Positions 1 to 7,951 of a stretch of DNA of 64,000 nucleotides are shown in pieces. The stretch covers positions 57,639 to 121,638 of the forward strand of contig PLRJ01000159.1 in assembly GCA_003163855.1 (NCBI GenBank), given 5' to 3'. Position 1 is the first letter of the stretch. Every line of letters begins with the position of its first letter. Under the pieces are notes generated by a model. That model saw only the letters and a program-made list of their open reading frames with translations, did no database searches and had not been told where the DNA came from. The translations under genes were made by a program, and so were the position numbers. The DNA is from Bryobacterales bacterium (GTDB lineage Bacteria; Acidobacteriota; Terriglobia; Bryobacterales; Bryobacteraceae).

Positions 1-252
1 ACGATGTTCCCGCGCGACCGCGTGATGCAGTCGCTGCAGAAGTACAAGATCGAGTTCGCCGAGAGTGAGACGACTGAGGAGTTGCGGAACAAGCTGGCGA
101 ATTTCTATGCGCAGCGGACGCTGACGCGGCGGCCGATTCTGCCGCAGGATTGCGCAGCTGCGATTGTGTGGCTGGCGGGTGAAGAGAGCGCCAAGACTAC
201 GGGGCATATTATTCCGGTGGATGGCGGTTTGCAGGATGCATTCCTGCGCTGA
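1..252 (+). CDS. Rhamnulose-1-phosphate aldolase/short-chain dehydrogenase, C-terminal part (partial)
   Basis: The open frame enters from the left edge of the window, so only about the last 83 residues are present. The end of the protein (AAAIVWLAGEES, then TTGHIIPVDGGLQDAFLR) is the C-terminal signature of a Rossmann-fold short-chain dehydrogenase. The helix before it (LRNKLANFYAQRTLTRRPILP) is typical of the bifunctional rhamnulose-1-phosphate aldolase/lactaldehyde dehydrogenase family. The next gene, 3 bp downstream, is a rhamnose mutarotase, which supports a rhamnose-catabolism operon. The aldolase half lies outside the window, so the bifunctional assignment is an inference from this tail and the neighbour. 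The ATG at position 4 is probably an internal methionine. Confidence 0.75.
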   Translation, partial: TMFPRDRVMQSLQKYKIEFAESETTEELRNKLANFYAQRTLTRRPILPQDCAAAIVWLAGEESAKTTGHIIPVDGGLQDAFLR

Positions 253-255
253 GCC

Positions 256-576
256 ATGAAGCGGGTGTGTTTCGTGCTGCAGGTGCGGGCTGACAGGCTG
301 GCGGAGTATAAGGAACGGCATCGGGCAGTGTGGCCCGAAATGCGGCAGGCGCTGAGTGAGAGCGGGTGGAGTAATTACTCGTTGTTTCTGCGTGAGGATG
401 GACTGTTGGTGGGGTATGTGGAGACGGCGGACTTTGAGCGCGCGCTGAGTGAGATGGCCAAACGGGAAGTGAATGAGCGATGGCAGCGGGAGATGGCTGG
501 TTTCTTCGAGATTCCCGCGGGAGTGACGCCGGACCAGGCGATGCGGCCTTTGGAGCAGGTGTTTCATCTGGAGTAG
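256..576 (+). CDS. rhaM: L-rhamnose mutarotase
   Basis: A 106-residue protein of the usual RhaM length that interconverts the alpha and beta anomers of L-rhamnose in the cytoplasm, feeding rhamnose isomerase. Family landmarks are the N-terminal VCFVLQVRADRLAEYKERH strand-helix with its conserved His, the VWPEM turn, the SNYSLFLRED strand, and the RWQREMAGFFE helix near the C-terminus. It starts 3 bp after the stop of the upstream dehydrogenase tail, so the two are almost certainly cotranscribed. It is followed by a tandem repeat array and then by a convergent gene. Confidence 0.93.
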   Translation: MKRVCFVLQVRADRLAEYKERHRAVWPEMRQALSESGWSNYSLFLREDGLLVGYVETADFERALSEMAKREVNERWQREMAGFFEIPAGVTPDQAMRPLEQVFHLE

Positions 577-579
577 CAT

Positions 580-725
580 GGTTTCCGGTCTACCGGTTGG
601 AGAGGCTTCGCCTCATTGGTCTCCGGTCTACCGGTTGGAGAGGCTTCGCCTCATTGGTTTCCGGTCTACCGGTTGGAGAGGCTTCGCCTCATTGGTCTCC
701 GGTCTACCGGTTGGAGAGGCTTCGC
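580..725. repeat. Tandem array of four 38-bp units, each with two palindromes
   Basis: Four head-to-tail copies lie at 580-617, 618-655, 656-693 and 694-725, the last truncated after 32 bp. Each unit contains two inverted repeats: CCGGT-CT-ACCGG, and GAGGC-TTC-GCCTC (the second disrupted in the truncated copy). Copies 1 and 3 begin GGTTTCC while copies 2 and 4 begin GGTCTCC, so the array looks like a 76-bp dimer that was duplicated. There are no unique spacers between units, so this is not a CRISPR array. It fills the gap between two convergent genes. A REP-like or structured RNA role is possible but unproven. Confidence 0.9.
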
Positions 726-780
726 AAGCATGTTGAGGCGCAGTTAGGGCGCAGACGTGGCTGGAACGGGTTCGTTGGAT

Positions 781-800
781 GCCGTTTAAGCGGCTTTTTT
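781..800 (+). terminator. Possible rho-independent terminator for the rhamnose operon
   Basis: A short GCCG/CGGC stem with a six-base loop is followed by six T residues. It overlaps the last codons of the convergent gene that ends at 786. The stem is only 4 bp, so this is a weak call. Confidence 0.3.
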
Positions 801-1454
801 CACTTTTGCCGGCCAGATTTCGGGATGTTCGGCACGGCGTATGTCGCCTTGATCCTTCAGGATCTTCATTTGCCGGATTGTGAAGTCCAGATCTTTGAGA
901 TCGAGGAAGTGCTGGTGACGGTCTGCGCGGCGTTTTTCCGATTCAAAGCCAAATTCGATCTTTTGCCTTGTGGATCTTAGCTTTAGCAGGTCGGCGAGGC
1001 ACTTGTGGAAGGCTCGCTCGTGGGTTGTTGCGTAGCGCATATAGAGCGTGAACAGCTTCTGGTCGGTGATTTCGGCGGTTTGCTGATCGAAGCAGGACTC
1101 TTGCAGGCGATTGGCTCGGTCGAGCAGCCAGCGATGCTGGGCCATTGCGGTGACGAGGAGCGTTTCGGTGGTTTCGGTTGGTTTGTGCTCACTTGTGAGT
1201 TGCTGAAGGAGATTGTCGTAGGCGGATTGGTCTTCGCAGGCTAAGACGCGGAAGGTGTTTGGGTTGTAGTTGAGACCGTGAACGGTTCGGTTCTGACTGA
1301 CGATGGCCTTCCCGATTTCTGACGTTGGACCCGTCGAGTGAGTGGCGTTCTCGCGATTGGCAGCGATTTGCGCTTCTGAGGTGGGTTCGGCAACTCCACT
1401 TTTTTCGCGGTTGGCGCGGCGCTGTTCTGCGCGGCGTTGGGTACGCTTTGACAT
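786..1454 (-). CDS. Uncharacterised protein of the NA..STGP..GK family
   Basis: A 222-residue protein of unknown function. The N-terminus is very basic (MSKRTQRRAEQRRANREKSG). It is followed by the diagnostic motif ANRENATHSTGPTSEIGKA and then SQNRTVHGL, which defines a family I recall as present in many copies in Acidobacteria, Planctomycetes and some other soil bacteria. The rest is predicted to be mostly helical (AQHRWLLDRANRLQES, YMRYATTHERAFHKCLADLLKLR), suggesting a helical bundle with possible nucleic-acid contact through the basic ends. The start was set at 1454 because AAGGAG lies about 14 bp upstream; longer readings run into low-quality sequence. It lies next to the palindromic repeat array. 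No function is assigned. Confidence 0.75.
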   Translation of the reverse strand: MSKRTQRRAEQRRANREKSGVAEPTSEAQIAANRENATHSTGPTSEIGKAIVSQNRTVHGLNYNPNTFRVLACEDQSAYDNLLQQLTSEHKPTETTETLLVTAMAQHRWLLDRANRLQESCFDQQTAEITDQKLFTLYMRYATTHERAFHKCLADLLKLRSTRQKIEFGFESEKRRADRHQHFLDLKDLDFTIRQMKILKDQGDIRRAEHPEIWPAKVKKAA

Positions 1455-1634
1455 ATAAGAGAGAACTCCTTTTTGAGTGAAATTGGCTGGGTCGGGCGGA
1501 GTGCCGGGTTGCCAGCTTACCCGCAGGGTCGCATTCGGGCCGTTCGGGTTGAGGGTGGGCGCGAGGGCGGAATGTGGGTAAATGATTGACGGGGCGGAAG
1601 TTGTTGGGTGCGGATTTTTTTGGGAAGTTTGTGA

Positions 1635-1820
1635 ATGGTGCTCGGGCGCGAGGTGGCCGAGTTGCCTGAGGCGGTGCGGCAACATCTAGTGGAGCGGATG
1701 CGTGATCGTGCGATCAGCCTTTCCGATCTGAAGGAACTTCGCCTGTGGATGGAAACCTGGTCCGAGGCCAAGCTGCTAAAGGTGAGGCCCTCTGATGGAA
1801 ACTGGCGCAATGCTCTTTGA
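1635..1820 (+). CDS. Possible small protein, 61 aa
   Basis: A short frame with a plausible ribosome binding site (GGAAG at 1622-1626, 8 bp before the ATG). The peptide reads LPEAVRQHLVERMRDRAISLSDLKELRLWMETW, an amphipathic helical stretch, and ends after DGNWRNAL. It resembles the N-terminal half of short acidobacterial proteins of unknown function, and the end could be truncated. It lies in the roughly 385-bp space between the STGP-family gene and the TPR gene, in which I see nothing else convincing. It may be chance. Confidence 0.4.
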   Translation: MVLGREVAELPEAVRQHLVERMRDRAISLSDLKELRLWMETWSEAKLLKVRPSDGNWRNAL

Positions 1821-1839
1821 TCTGGAATCAATCCGATGA

Positions 1840-4800
1840 TCAGCGACTTTTCTGGGCATTCTTGGTCTCGGCTATTTGATGCAATGAGGCTAGAATGGCA
1901 TCGCGATTCTCGGCCTGCAACGCTTCGAAAAGGGACGTTAGTAGAGGCCGTACTGAGGCTACACGGTTGTCGGACTGGATGAAGTGTAAGGTGCCGGTCC
2001 AGGTCCATTTGATTTTGAAGTCTGGTGGCTGGGCGGAGACGAGTGAAAGCAGTTCATGAAGACGGCTGTCGATGTTGGGGTTTTGATTGATCGCCAGCGT
2101 TGAGGCAATCGCGAGCGCCCGCAGCGCGGACTGGACGCTCACGTTAAGTTTTGGAGTTTTCATGAGGTCTTCTGAGCGGGTTAGGGCCTCACTAAACTCA
2201 CCGTCCGTAAACAGGGTCTCCACGAAATTTGATCGCGCCGACAAATCATCTGGATGCTGTTTCAGCCATTCGCGGTGGAGGGCGAGAGCTTCTTTAAAAT
2301 TGAAAATGTGTTCGTGACAGATATTGGCGAGGGTGCGATAGCCTTCTTCATAGTCTGGATAGATTTGTAGAGCGCTGCGGTAATTTTCTGCTGCTTCCGT
2401 CCATTGACCGAGATCGACGAGCAACTCCGCGAGATTATTGTGCATTCTCGCCCAATCCTCTGGAGACTGTTCGCGGGTATATACCTGCAGAGCGGCGCGA
2501 TAAGCGGCGACCGCTTGGGCGAATAATTGGCGGCCTTCAGCCCCTTCCCCACGTGTGCCTTGCTGTTGGAGAGCGAGTCCAAGGTTGGTCCGCGTCCTCG
2601 CCCAGTCCTGCGGCAACTGTTCGAGGGTATATACCTGAAGTGCCGAGCGATAGGCGGCAACAGCTTGGGCGAGCAATTGCCGGCCTTCCTCCCCCGCGCT
2701 GCGCATGCCTTGGTGTTGTAGAGCGACTCCAAGGTTGTTCTCCGTCCTCGCCCAATCCTGCGGCGACTGCTCGCGCGTGTGAATTTCGAGTGCGGCGCGA
2801 TGAGCGGCGACCGCTTGAGCGAGCAGTTGCTTGCCTTCCTCGCCAGCGCTGCGCTTCCCTTGATCGTCCAGAGCGTTTCCCAGATTATCCTGCGTCCTCG
2901 CCCAATCCTGCGGCAACTGTTCGCGAGTGCGAATTTCAAGTGCGGCGCGATGAGCAGCGATGGCTTGAGCTAGCAGTTGCTTGCCTTCGTCGCCAGCGCT
3001 GCGCGCCCCTTGCTCCGCTAGAGCGCTTCCCAGATCATCCTGCGTAGCCGCCCAATATTGTGGCATCTGTTTACGTGTGTAAATTTCGAGTGCAGACCGA
3101 TGGGCGGCAATAGCTTGGGCGAGCAATTGCCGGCTTTCTTCTGCCGTTGCGCGCGTCCCTTCCTCCTGGAGGGCGAGTCCCAGATTATCCTGCGTCGCGG
3201 CCCAATCTTGTGGCATTTGTTCTCGAGTGCGAATTTCCAGAGCGGCGCGGTAGGCGGCAACAGCTTGACCGAGCAGTTGCTGGCCTTCGTTGCCAGCGCT
3301 GCGCGTCCCTTGGTCCCGGAGAGCGTCTCCCAGATTATTCTGAGTTGTGGCCCAATCCTGCGGCAACTGCTGGCGGGTGTGAATTTCCAGCGCTGCGCGA
3401 TGGGCGGCAACGGCTTGGGCCAGCGTTTGCCGGCTTTCCTCTCCCGTGCCGCGTATCCCTTGCTGCCACTGAGCGTTTCCCAGATTGTTCTGCGTCGCTG
3501 CCCAATCCTGCGGCATTTGCTCTCGAGTGCGAATTTCCAGTGCGGCGCGATAAGCGGTGATGGCTTGGGCGAGCAAGTTTCCGGCTTCCTCGCCCGCGCT
3601 GCGTATCCCTTGGTCATAAAGAGCAACGCCCAAATTGCTCTGTGTCATTGCCCAATCCTGCGGAGACTGTTCGCGGCTATATACCTGAAGTGCCAAGCGG
3701 TAGGCGGCGGCCGCTTCGGCAAGCAACTGGTGGCTTTCCTCGCCCGCGCTACGAAGGCCTTGTTTATGTAGAGCAGCTCCCAAATTGTTCTGTGCGGCCG
3801 CCCAATCCTGTGGCAACTTTTCGCGCGTGCGAATTTCAAGTGCGGCGCGGCAGGCGGCTACGGCTTGGGCAAGCAGTTGCTGACCTTCCTCGCCACCGCT
3901 GCGCGTCCCCTGTTCCTGTAGTGCGACTCCTAACTCACTTTGTATAGTTGCCCAATCTTGCGGCGACTGCTGACGCGTTACTACCTGCAGTGCGGAGCGG
4001 AAAGCGGCGATCGCCTGGGCGAGACGCTGCTGAATAGCAGGCCCTTCGGTACGTGTGCCGACTTGATAGCTGGCCATCCCAACGTTCACGTTTATCTCAG
4101 CCCAAAGCTGCGGCTGCGCTGCCCGGTCGACGAAGGTGAGGGCCTTCTGGTACGCCGCTAAAGCCTCCTCAAACGCATAATCACTGGAGCGCGCATCGCC
4201 GGCCGTTTGATAATTCCGGATGGTGTCTTTCACAAGGCTGAGCCGCTTGGCATCTAGCGCCGTTTCCTGCTTTTCGACTGCTTTCAGTTGTTTTTCGGTT
4301 CTCTCGCCGGCTTCGGATAAAAGATCGCCGGCTTTGCTGAAGTTGTGGTCGGCGAAGGCGGCCAAGCCGAGTTTGTAGAAATCGTCCTGCGCCTTTTCGA
4401 CTTCGGCGGACCATTTTTCGATTTGCTGCTTCGCTTCTTCTGGCGTGAAGCCGTATTTCATGGCCCAGTCACGAATGAGCGGAGCGAAATCGATGGGCTT
4501 TTGCGGTTCGCCCGGGCGGGAGGCTTTGACCTGAAGCTTGGCTTTTTCGGCGGTACTTTCAATGAACGCTTGGACGAACTGGCGATCAGTCCAAAATTTC
4601 TTGGAACCTCCGGGCAGGAGCTTGATGGTGAGGAGGTCTTGGGGGAGGGGAGTTTTGCCTTCTTCCGGTTGCCAGATAGCCCAGTCTTTTTTTGTGACGT
4701 CAATGGTGATGGAGCGGCCGGGTTGGAAATCTTTGGGGAGGGGAATGCGAAAGAGTCCTTTGCCGTCGGTGCGATCGGTACCGCCGGTTTCGGCGATGGT

Positions 4801-4929
4801 CACTTCCAGGCCGCCCGCGGGTGTGGGATGGCCGTCTTCATTCACAAAAACGACTCGGCCACGCAACGTTGGCGACTGTGCGTACAACTGGATGGCCAGG
4901 GCCAGGCTTAGGAGACAACGGAGCATCAT
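1840..4929 (-). CDS. Secreted protein with eleven 49-residue TPR-like repeats
   Basis: A 1029-residue protein. Residues 1-18 form a signal peptide (LLSLALAIQLYAQ). Residues about 22-90 form a carboxypeptidase-regulatory-like beta domain (LRGRVVFVNEDGHPTPAGGL, TDGKGLFRIPLP). Next comes a helical region of about 200 residues. Eleven consecutive copies of a 49-residue unit follow, with consensus LLAQAVAAYRAALEIRTREQ, then PQDWAATQNNLGNAL and QGTRSAGEEG. A more ordinary TPR pair and a helical tail end the protein. Such TPR solenoids bind proteins or peptides; the signal peptide places this one in the periplasm or at the cell surface. It overlaps the upstream TIR gene by 4 bp (ATGA), so the two are translationally coupled and probably act together. 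The ligand is unknown. Confidence 0.88.
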   Translation of the reverse strand: MMLRCLLSLALAIQLYAQSPTLRGRVVFVNEDGHPTPAGGLEVTIAETGGTDRTDGKGLFRIPLPKDFQPGRSITIDVTKKDWAIWQPEEGKTPLPQDLLTIKLLPGGSKKFWTDRQFVQAFIESTAEKAKLQVKASRPGEPQKPIDFAPLIRDWAMKYGFTPEEAKQQIEKWSAEVEKAQDDFYKLGLAAFADHNFSKAGDLLSEAGERTEKQLKAVEKQETALDAKRLSLVKDTIRNYQTAGDARSSDYAFEEALAAYQKALTFVDRAAQPQLWAEINVNVGMASYQVGTRTEGPAIQQRLAQAIAAFRSALQVVTRQQSPQDWATIQSELGVALQEQGTRSGGEEGQQLLAQAVAACRAALEIRTREKLPQDWAAAQNNLGAALHKQGLRSAGEESHQLLAEAAAAYRLALQVYSREQSPQDWAMTQSNLGVALYDQGIRSAGEEAGNLLAQAITAYRAALEIRTREQMPQDWAATQNNLGNAQWQQGIRGTGEESRQTLAQAVAAHRAALEIHTRQQLPQDWATTQNNLGDALRDQGTRSAGNEGQQLLGQAVAAYRAALEIRTREQMPQDWAATQDNLGLALQEEGTRATAEESRQLLAQAIAAHRSALEIYTRKQMPQYWAATQDDLGSALAEQGARSAGDEGKQLLAQAIAAHRAALEIRTREQLPQDWARTQDNLGNALDDQGKRSAGEEGKQLLAQAVAAHRAALEIHTREQSPQDWARTENNLGVALQHQGMRSAGEEGRQLLAQAVAAYRSALQVYTLEQLPQDWARTRTNLGLALQQQGTRGEGAEGRQLFAQAVAAYRAALQVYTREQSPEDWARMHNNLAELLVDLGQWTEAAENYRSALQIYPDYEEGYRTLANICHEHIFNFKEALALHREWLKQHPDDLSARSNFVETLFTDGEFSEALTRSEDLMKTPKLNVSVQSALRALAIASTLAINQNPNIDSRLHELLSLVSAQPPDFKIKWTWTGTLHFIQSDNRVASVRPLLTSLFEALQAENRDAILASLHQIAETKNAQKSR
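2400..4024 (-). repeat. Eleven tandem 147-bp coding repeats
   Basis: The DNA encoding the TPR-like units repeats with a 147-bp period in eleven copies, most of them closely similar in sequence. The periodicity creates long antisense open frames in this interval that are not genes. Boundaries are approximate, set on the LAQA motif of each unit. Confidence 0.88.
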
Positions 4930-5873
4930 CTGGGTGCTCCAGTCATGGTGAAGTTGAAATTGGTGTTGCCCAGGTTGGTATAGCGCTTCTCGGTTTGAAA
5001 GCCCTCTTTCTGGGCGATCAGCGTGATGTCCGCTTCGGCTGGCGCGGTGACCTGGAAGTTGAAGTGGCCGAGGTCGTCGGTCTGGGTGGTTGCGAGAGCA
5101 GTTCCGTTGGATAGGAGGGAGATTTTCACTCCTGGCAGTGGATTGTTAGCAGCGGTCCAGATGGAGCCAGCGAAGGGTTGCTGGCGAGGCTGGTTGGAGG
5201 GGGTAGTGGCCGACGCGCTGGCCGGGGCGCTAGGAGAGTCCAAGGTGTGCCGGATGGCGGGGATGAGGCTGACCGCGGTTAGCAGGCCTACGACGATGGC
5301 GACCCAGGCTTGCCATTTGTCTAAGAGAGTTTTTGGCTGCGGCGCGGGAGTGGTTCCGATGTAGATGTCGCGACCGGCCTGGTAGAACGAGCCTTGGATC
5401 TGGCGGAGTTCCTTGAGGACGTCGGAAGGATTGGTAGCGCGCACTTCGGCGAGTTGGCTGATGATTTTTTCAGAATTTGGGGGCGGCGACCCGGTGGGGC
5501 CTTGGGGAGCGAGAACGTTGATAATTTTGCCGACTGCGTCGGCCAGCGGCGCTGCTGCAATGGAGTGCACGGCGGCGAGCGACGACGGCGGGGGGGTGTC
5601 GTCGAGCAGGCAGGGAACGATTTGTTTCTTGAGGGCCAGGGCGGTGATCCATTCGAGTTCGACGAAATCGGACTGGGAAGAGGGTCTGGACCAGAGGAGC
5701 AGCAGGGCGTCGGAGGCGGCTATTGCCTCGCCCAGTTTCTTGGGCCATCGATCGCCGGCGTGGAGTTGTTGCTGATCCTGCCAGACGGTGATGCCATGGG
5801 AAGCGAGTCCTTGAGCGAGCAGGGATGCGTGTTCGCGGTCTTGGCTTGAGTAGCTCAGGAAAAGAGTACGCAT
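4926..5873 (-). CDS. Membrane-anchored TIR-domain protein
   Basis: A 315-residue protein. Residues 1-125 form a TIR domain: FLSYSSQDREHASLLAQGL (box 1), GITVWQDQQQLHAGDRWPKK (box 2), AIAASDALLLLWS, and FVELEWITALALKKQIVPCL, which carries E72 and E74 where the catalytic glutamate of NAD-cleaving TIR domains lies. Residues 163-172 read FYQAGRDIYI, a motif I associate with linkers of bacterial conflict and signalling proteins. One membrane helix spans about 188-206, followed by an S/A/P-rich linker and a carboxypeptidase-regulatory-like beta domain (about 232-312, LPGVKISLL, TDDLGHFNFQV). With the TIR inside, the beta domain would face the periplasm. The gene is the first of a two-gene operon with the TPR protein. 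NADase activity is inferred. Confidence 0.88.
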   Translation of the reverse strand: MRTLFLSYSSQDREHASLLAQGLASHGITVWQDQQQLHAGDRWPKKLGEAIAASDALLLLWSRPSSQSDFVELEWITALALKKQIVPCLLDDTPPPSSLAAVHSIAAAPLADAVGKIINVLAPQGPTGSPPPNSEKIISQLAEVRATNPSDVLKELRQIQGSFYQAGRDIYIGTTPAPQPKTLLDKWQAWVAIVVGLLTAVSLIPAIRHTLDSPSAPASASATTPSNQPRQQPFAGSIWTAANNPLPGVKISLLSNGTALATTQTDDLGHFNFQVTAPAEADITLIAQKEGFQTEKRYTNLGNTNFNFTMTGAPR

Positions 5874-6007
5874 TGGTGGTTTCGGTTACCGTCCGAGGTT
5901 CCGAGATTGCTCCCGTTAGTTTATCTGTTTTTTGGAGGCGCGTCGTTGCAGCAGCGTCCCTGACAAAGTCGGGAGTTGGCGCCTCGGAGTGCTAAAAATC
6001 AGACCAG

Positions 6008-7189
6008 CTAAAGCAACCTGCTCAAGCCTGGAATGCGTGTTCGAATCAGCCCGCTTACGGCGAAAGTCAGCGGCACAGCCACCAGCGTTGCAAGCGCAAA
6101 CTTCAACCCAGGCCCGGCGTCAACCGGTTTCAGGCATAAAGTCACTGCAACCAGGAGTGGTGTATGGAACAGATAGGCACTGAAGCTATTTTGCGACATC
6201 CACGCCGAGAATGCGGTTGGGCGGTTGAACTTTTCCCGGAACAGAACAATCAACCCGAGACACATGCCGAGGCAGAAGAACGCCTCCCAGAAGCAGAAGA
6301 CAGCGCTCTGCCAGTGAACACCGCCCAGAAGGCTTATGGAGTCGCCGTGCAAAACGCCTGAAGTGAGGATGATCAGCGGGCAGGCGGGAACGCCAATAAA
6401 CAGGGCCAGCTTGAACCAGAAAATCCCAAATGAGTACGGAATGCGCAGCAGCCAATCGCCGTGATAGGCCATGATTCCCACAATGAACAGCACAATGTAC
6501 TGCGAGAAATAAGCAAGTTGCATATTCTCGATGCTTTTGCCGATAGGTTGCGTGATTCTGACCAGAAACGAGCAAGCGCCCATCAGCAGCATCAATTCGA
6601 TCACTTCTTTGTGGCCAGGGAGTGACGGACGGGCGGCGCTCCCTTTCACGGCGAGGCGGAACACGCCATACAGAACGCAGAAAATCAGCAGTGCTAAGGC
6701 AAACCACATGGGGCCGGTGGCGCCAATGACTCTGCCACTGGTGAGAAAAGGCAAGTAAGCGCGCGCCAGCGGCGGAATGGCCGGGTTATCGAAATTGCGG
6801 AGCAGCCAATAGACCACGAAGGGGTGGATGACCAGCATGAAAAAGAGCGTCGGCACCCCGAGCCTGACGAAGCGGTCACGGGTGAACTTCAAAAAGCCTT
6901 TGGTGTCGAATGGCCGGGGAACAAAATAACCGGCTAACAGAAACAGGATTCCCATAAAGTAAGCCTGGTTAAGCGTCTCGAACGTGGCAAAGGTAATGGT
7001 GGTTAGAGGCGGAGGCTGGGGACCGTCAAAGTAATACCAGCCGCCGACGTGACTGTACGTGACGGCTGCATGGTGACAGATTACAAGCGCGATAAGGACC
7101 CAGCGAATATTGTCGATGAAAAACAGACGCGACTGCTTAGCGCTTTGTGAAGATGGATCCAGGATAGGAACTGCCGACTTGATCTCCAC
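6008..7189 (-). CDS. Acyltransferase 3 family membrane protein
   Basis: A 393-residue polytopic membrane protein with about ten predicted helices, matching the acyltransferase-3 family (MdoC/OafA-like) that acylates sugars in exported polysaccharides or glucans. Landmarks are RLFFIDNIRWVLIALVICHH near the N-terminus with the conserved His, FLLAGYFVPR, RDRFVRLGVPTLFF, and AYLFHTPLL late in the protein. The acceptor cannot be told from sequence. It starts with GTG 3 bp after the stop of the DUF2076 gene, so the pair is probably one transcript. The roughly 130 bp between it and the TIR operon carries no obvious signal. Confidence 0.88.
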   Translation of the reverse strand: MEIKSAVPILDPSSQSAKQSRLFFIDNIRWVLIALVICHHAAVTYSHVGGWYYFDGPQPPPLTTITFATFETLNQAYFMGILFLLAGYFVPRPFDTKGFLKFTRDRFVRLGVPTLFFMLVIHPFVVYWLLRNFDNPAIPPLARAYLPFLTSGRVIGATGPMWFALALLIFCVLYGVFRLAVKGSAARPSLPGHKEVIELMLLMGACSFLVRITQPIGKSIENMQLAYFSQYIVLFIVGIMAYHGDWLLRIPYSFGIFWFKLALFIGVPACPLIILTSGVLHGDSISLLGGVHWQSAVFCFWEAFFCLGMCLGLIVLFREKFNRPTAFSAWMSQNSFSAYLFHTPLLVAVTLCLKPVDAGPGLKFALATLVAVPLTFAVSGLIRTRIPGLSRLL

Positions 7190-7192
7190 TGA

Positions 7193-7951
7193 CTAAGCGA
7201 AATTATCGCCACCGGAGTTGTCGTCGCCCGAATCGTCATAGGATGAATCGTCGGTGGAATCATCCGTGGAATCGTCGGTAGAGTTGTCGTAATCGGCATC
7301 CTGCGGCGCCAGACTGTTGGCGACGTCGGAGTTGCCGCTGGCGTCAGCGAAGCGGTCGCCTCCGCGGTTATCGTGCGGATCGCTGCCGTAATAGTTATTC
7401 TCAATTATTTCTTCCGGCTGGCCGCCGCTAAAACCGCCGAAGCCGCCGCCACCAAAGCCACTGTGATGCGAGAACAAGGACTCAATGCCTTGAACAGCCA
7501 GAGTTCCGGCGGCCACTCCTGCCGCCGTTTGGGCGGCGCTACGCAGGAAGCCCGACATGGCGCCGGGAGCCGCTTGGGGCATGGGGCCTCCGTAAGCGGG
7601 CGGGGCTCCGTAAGCGGGCGGCGCTCCGTAAGCAGGCGGCTGAGCAGGGTACTGCTGGCCACCATATTGAGGAGCATTCGAATACTGGGCGGGCCCTTGT
7701 CCAAGGAAACTGCCGCCTTGTTGCGGTACCGGCTGGCTGGTTCGTTGCTGAAGTTCCTGAATCTGCTGCTGGGCGCGTTGCAGCGCCATGTTCTGAATCA
7801 GCACGGTCTGGGTCATCAGATATAGGGCGTCGGGCCGCTTTCCGATGGACGAGCGAATGAAATCTTCGGCTTCCGGATCGCGCGGGGGAGGGGGCGTCTG
7901 GGCAATCTTGTTAGCCAGATCGGCCAGCATGTTGTGTTCTTCTTGAGTCAC
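7193..7951 (-). CDS. DUF2076 family protein with acidic low-complexity tail
   Basis: A 252-residue protein with the DUF2076 N-terminus (MTQEEHNMLADLANKIAQTP, EAEDFIRSSIGKRPDALYLM, and TVLIQNMALQRAQQQIQEL, a short coiled coil). A Pro/Tyr/Ala-rich region with PAYGAP repeats (imperfect 21-bp tandem DNA repeats near 7586-7640) follows. A small glycine-rich, hydrophobic patch comes next (GFLRSAAQTAAGVAAGTLAVQGIESLF). The tail is strongly acidic, built of DDST/DDS repeats and ending GDDNSGGDNFA. The start is GTG with AGAAGG 7 bp upstream. The function of DUF2076 is not established. It is the upstream partner of the acyltransferase and is divergent from gdhA. Confidence 0.85.
   Translation of the reverse strand: MTQEEHNMLADLANKIAQTPPPPRDPEAEDFIRSSIGKRPDALYLMTQTVLIQNMALQRAQQQIQELQQRTSQPVPQQGGSFLGQGPAQYSNAPQYGGQQYPAQPPAYGAPPAYGAPPAYGGPMPQAAPGAMSGFLRSAAQTAAGVAAGTLAVQGIESLFSHHSGFGGGGFGGFSGGQPEEIIENNYYGSDPHDNRGGDRFADASGNSDVANSLAPQDADYDNSTDDSTDDSTDDSSYDDSGDDNSGGDNFA

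Noticed and set aside
580..725. Short CRISPR-like array
   Set aside because: The units are directly contiguous with no unique spacers, and there are no cas genes nearby.
480..980. Plus-strand frame across the repeat array and the STGP gene
   Set aside because: It shifts through the end of rhaM and the palindromic repeats; the translation repeats VYRLERLR without any domain.
2262..3771. Long open frames on the plus strand and other minus frames across the TPR gene
   Set aside because: They arise from the 147-bp periodicity of the coding repeats and have repetitive, Arg/Pro-rich translations without families.
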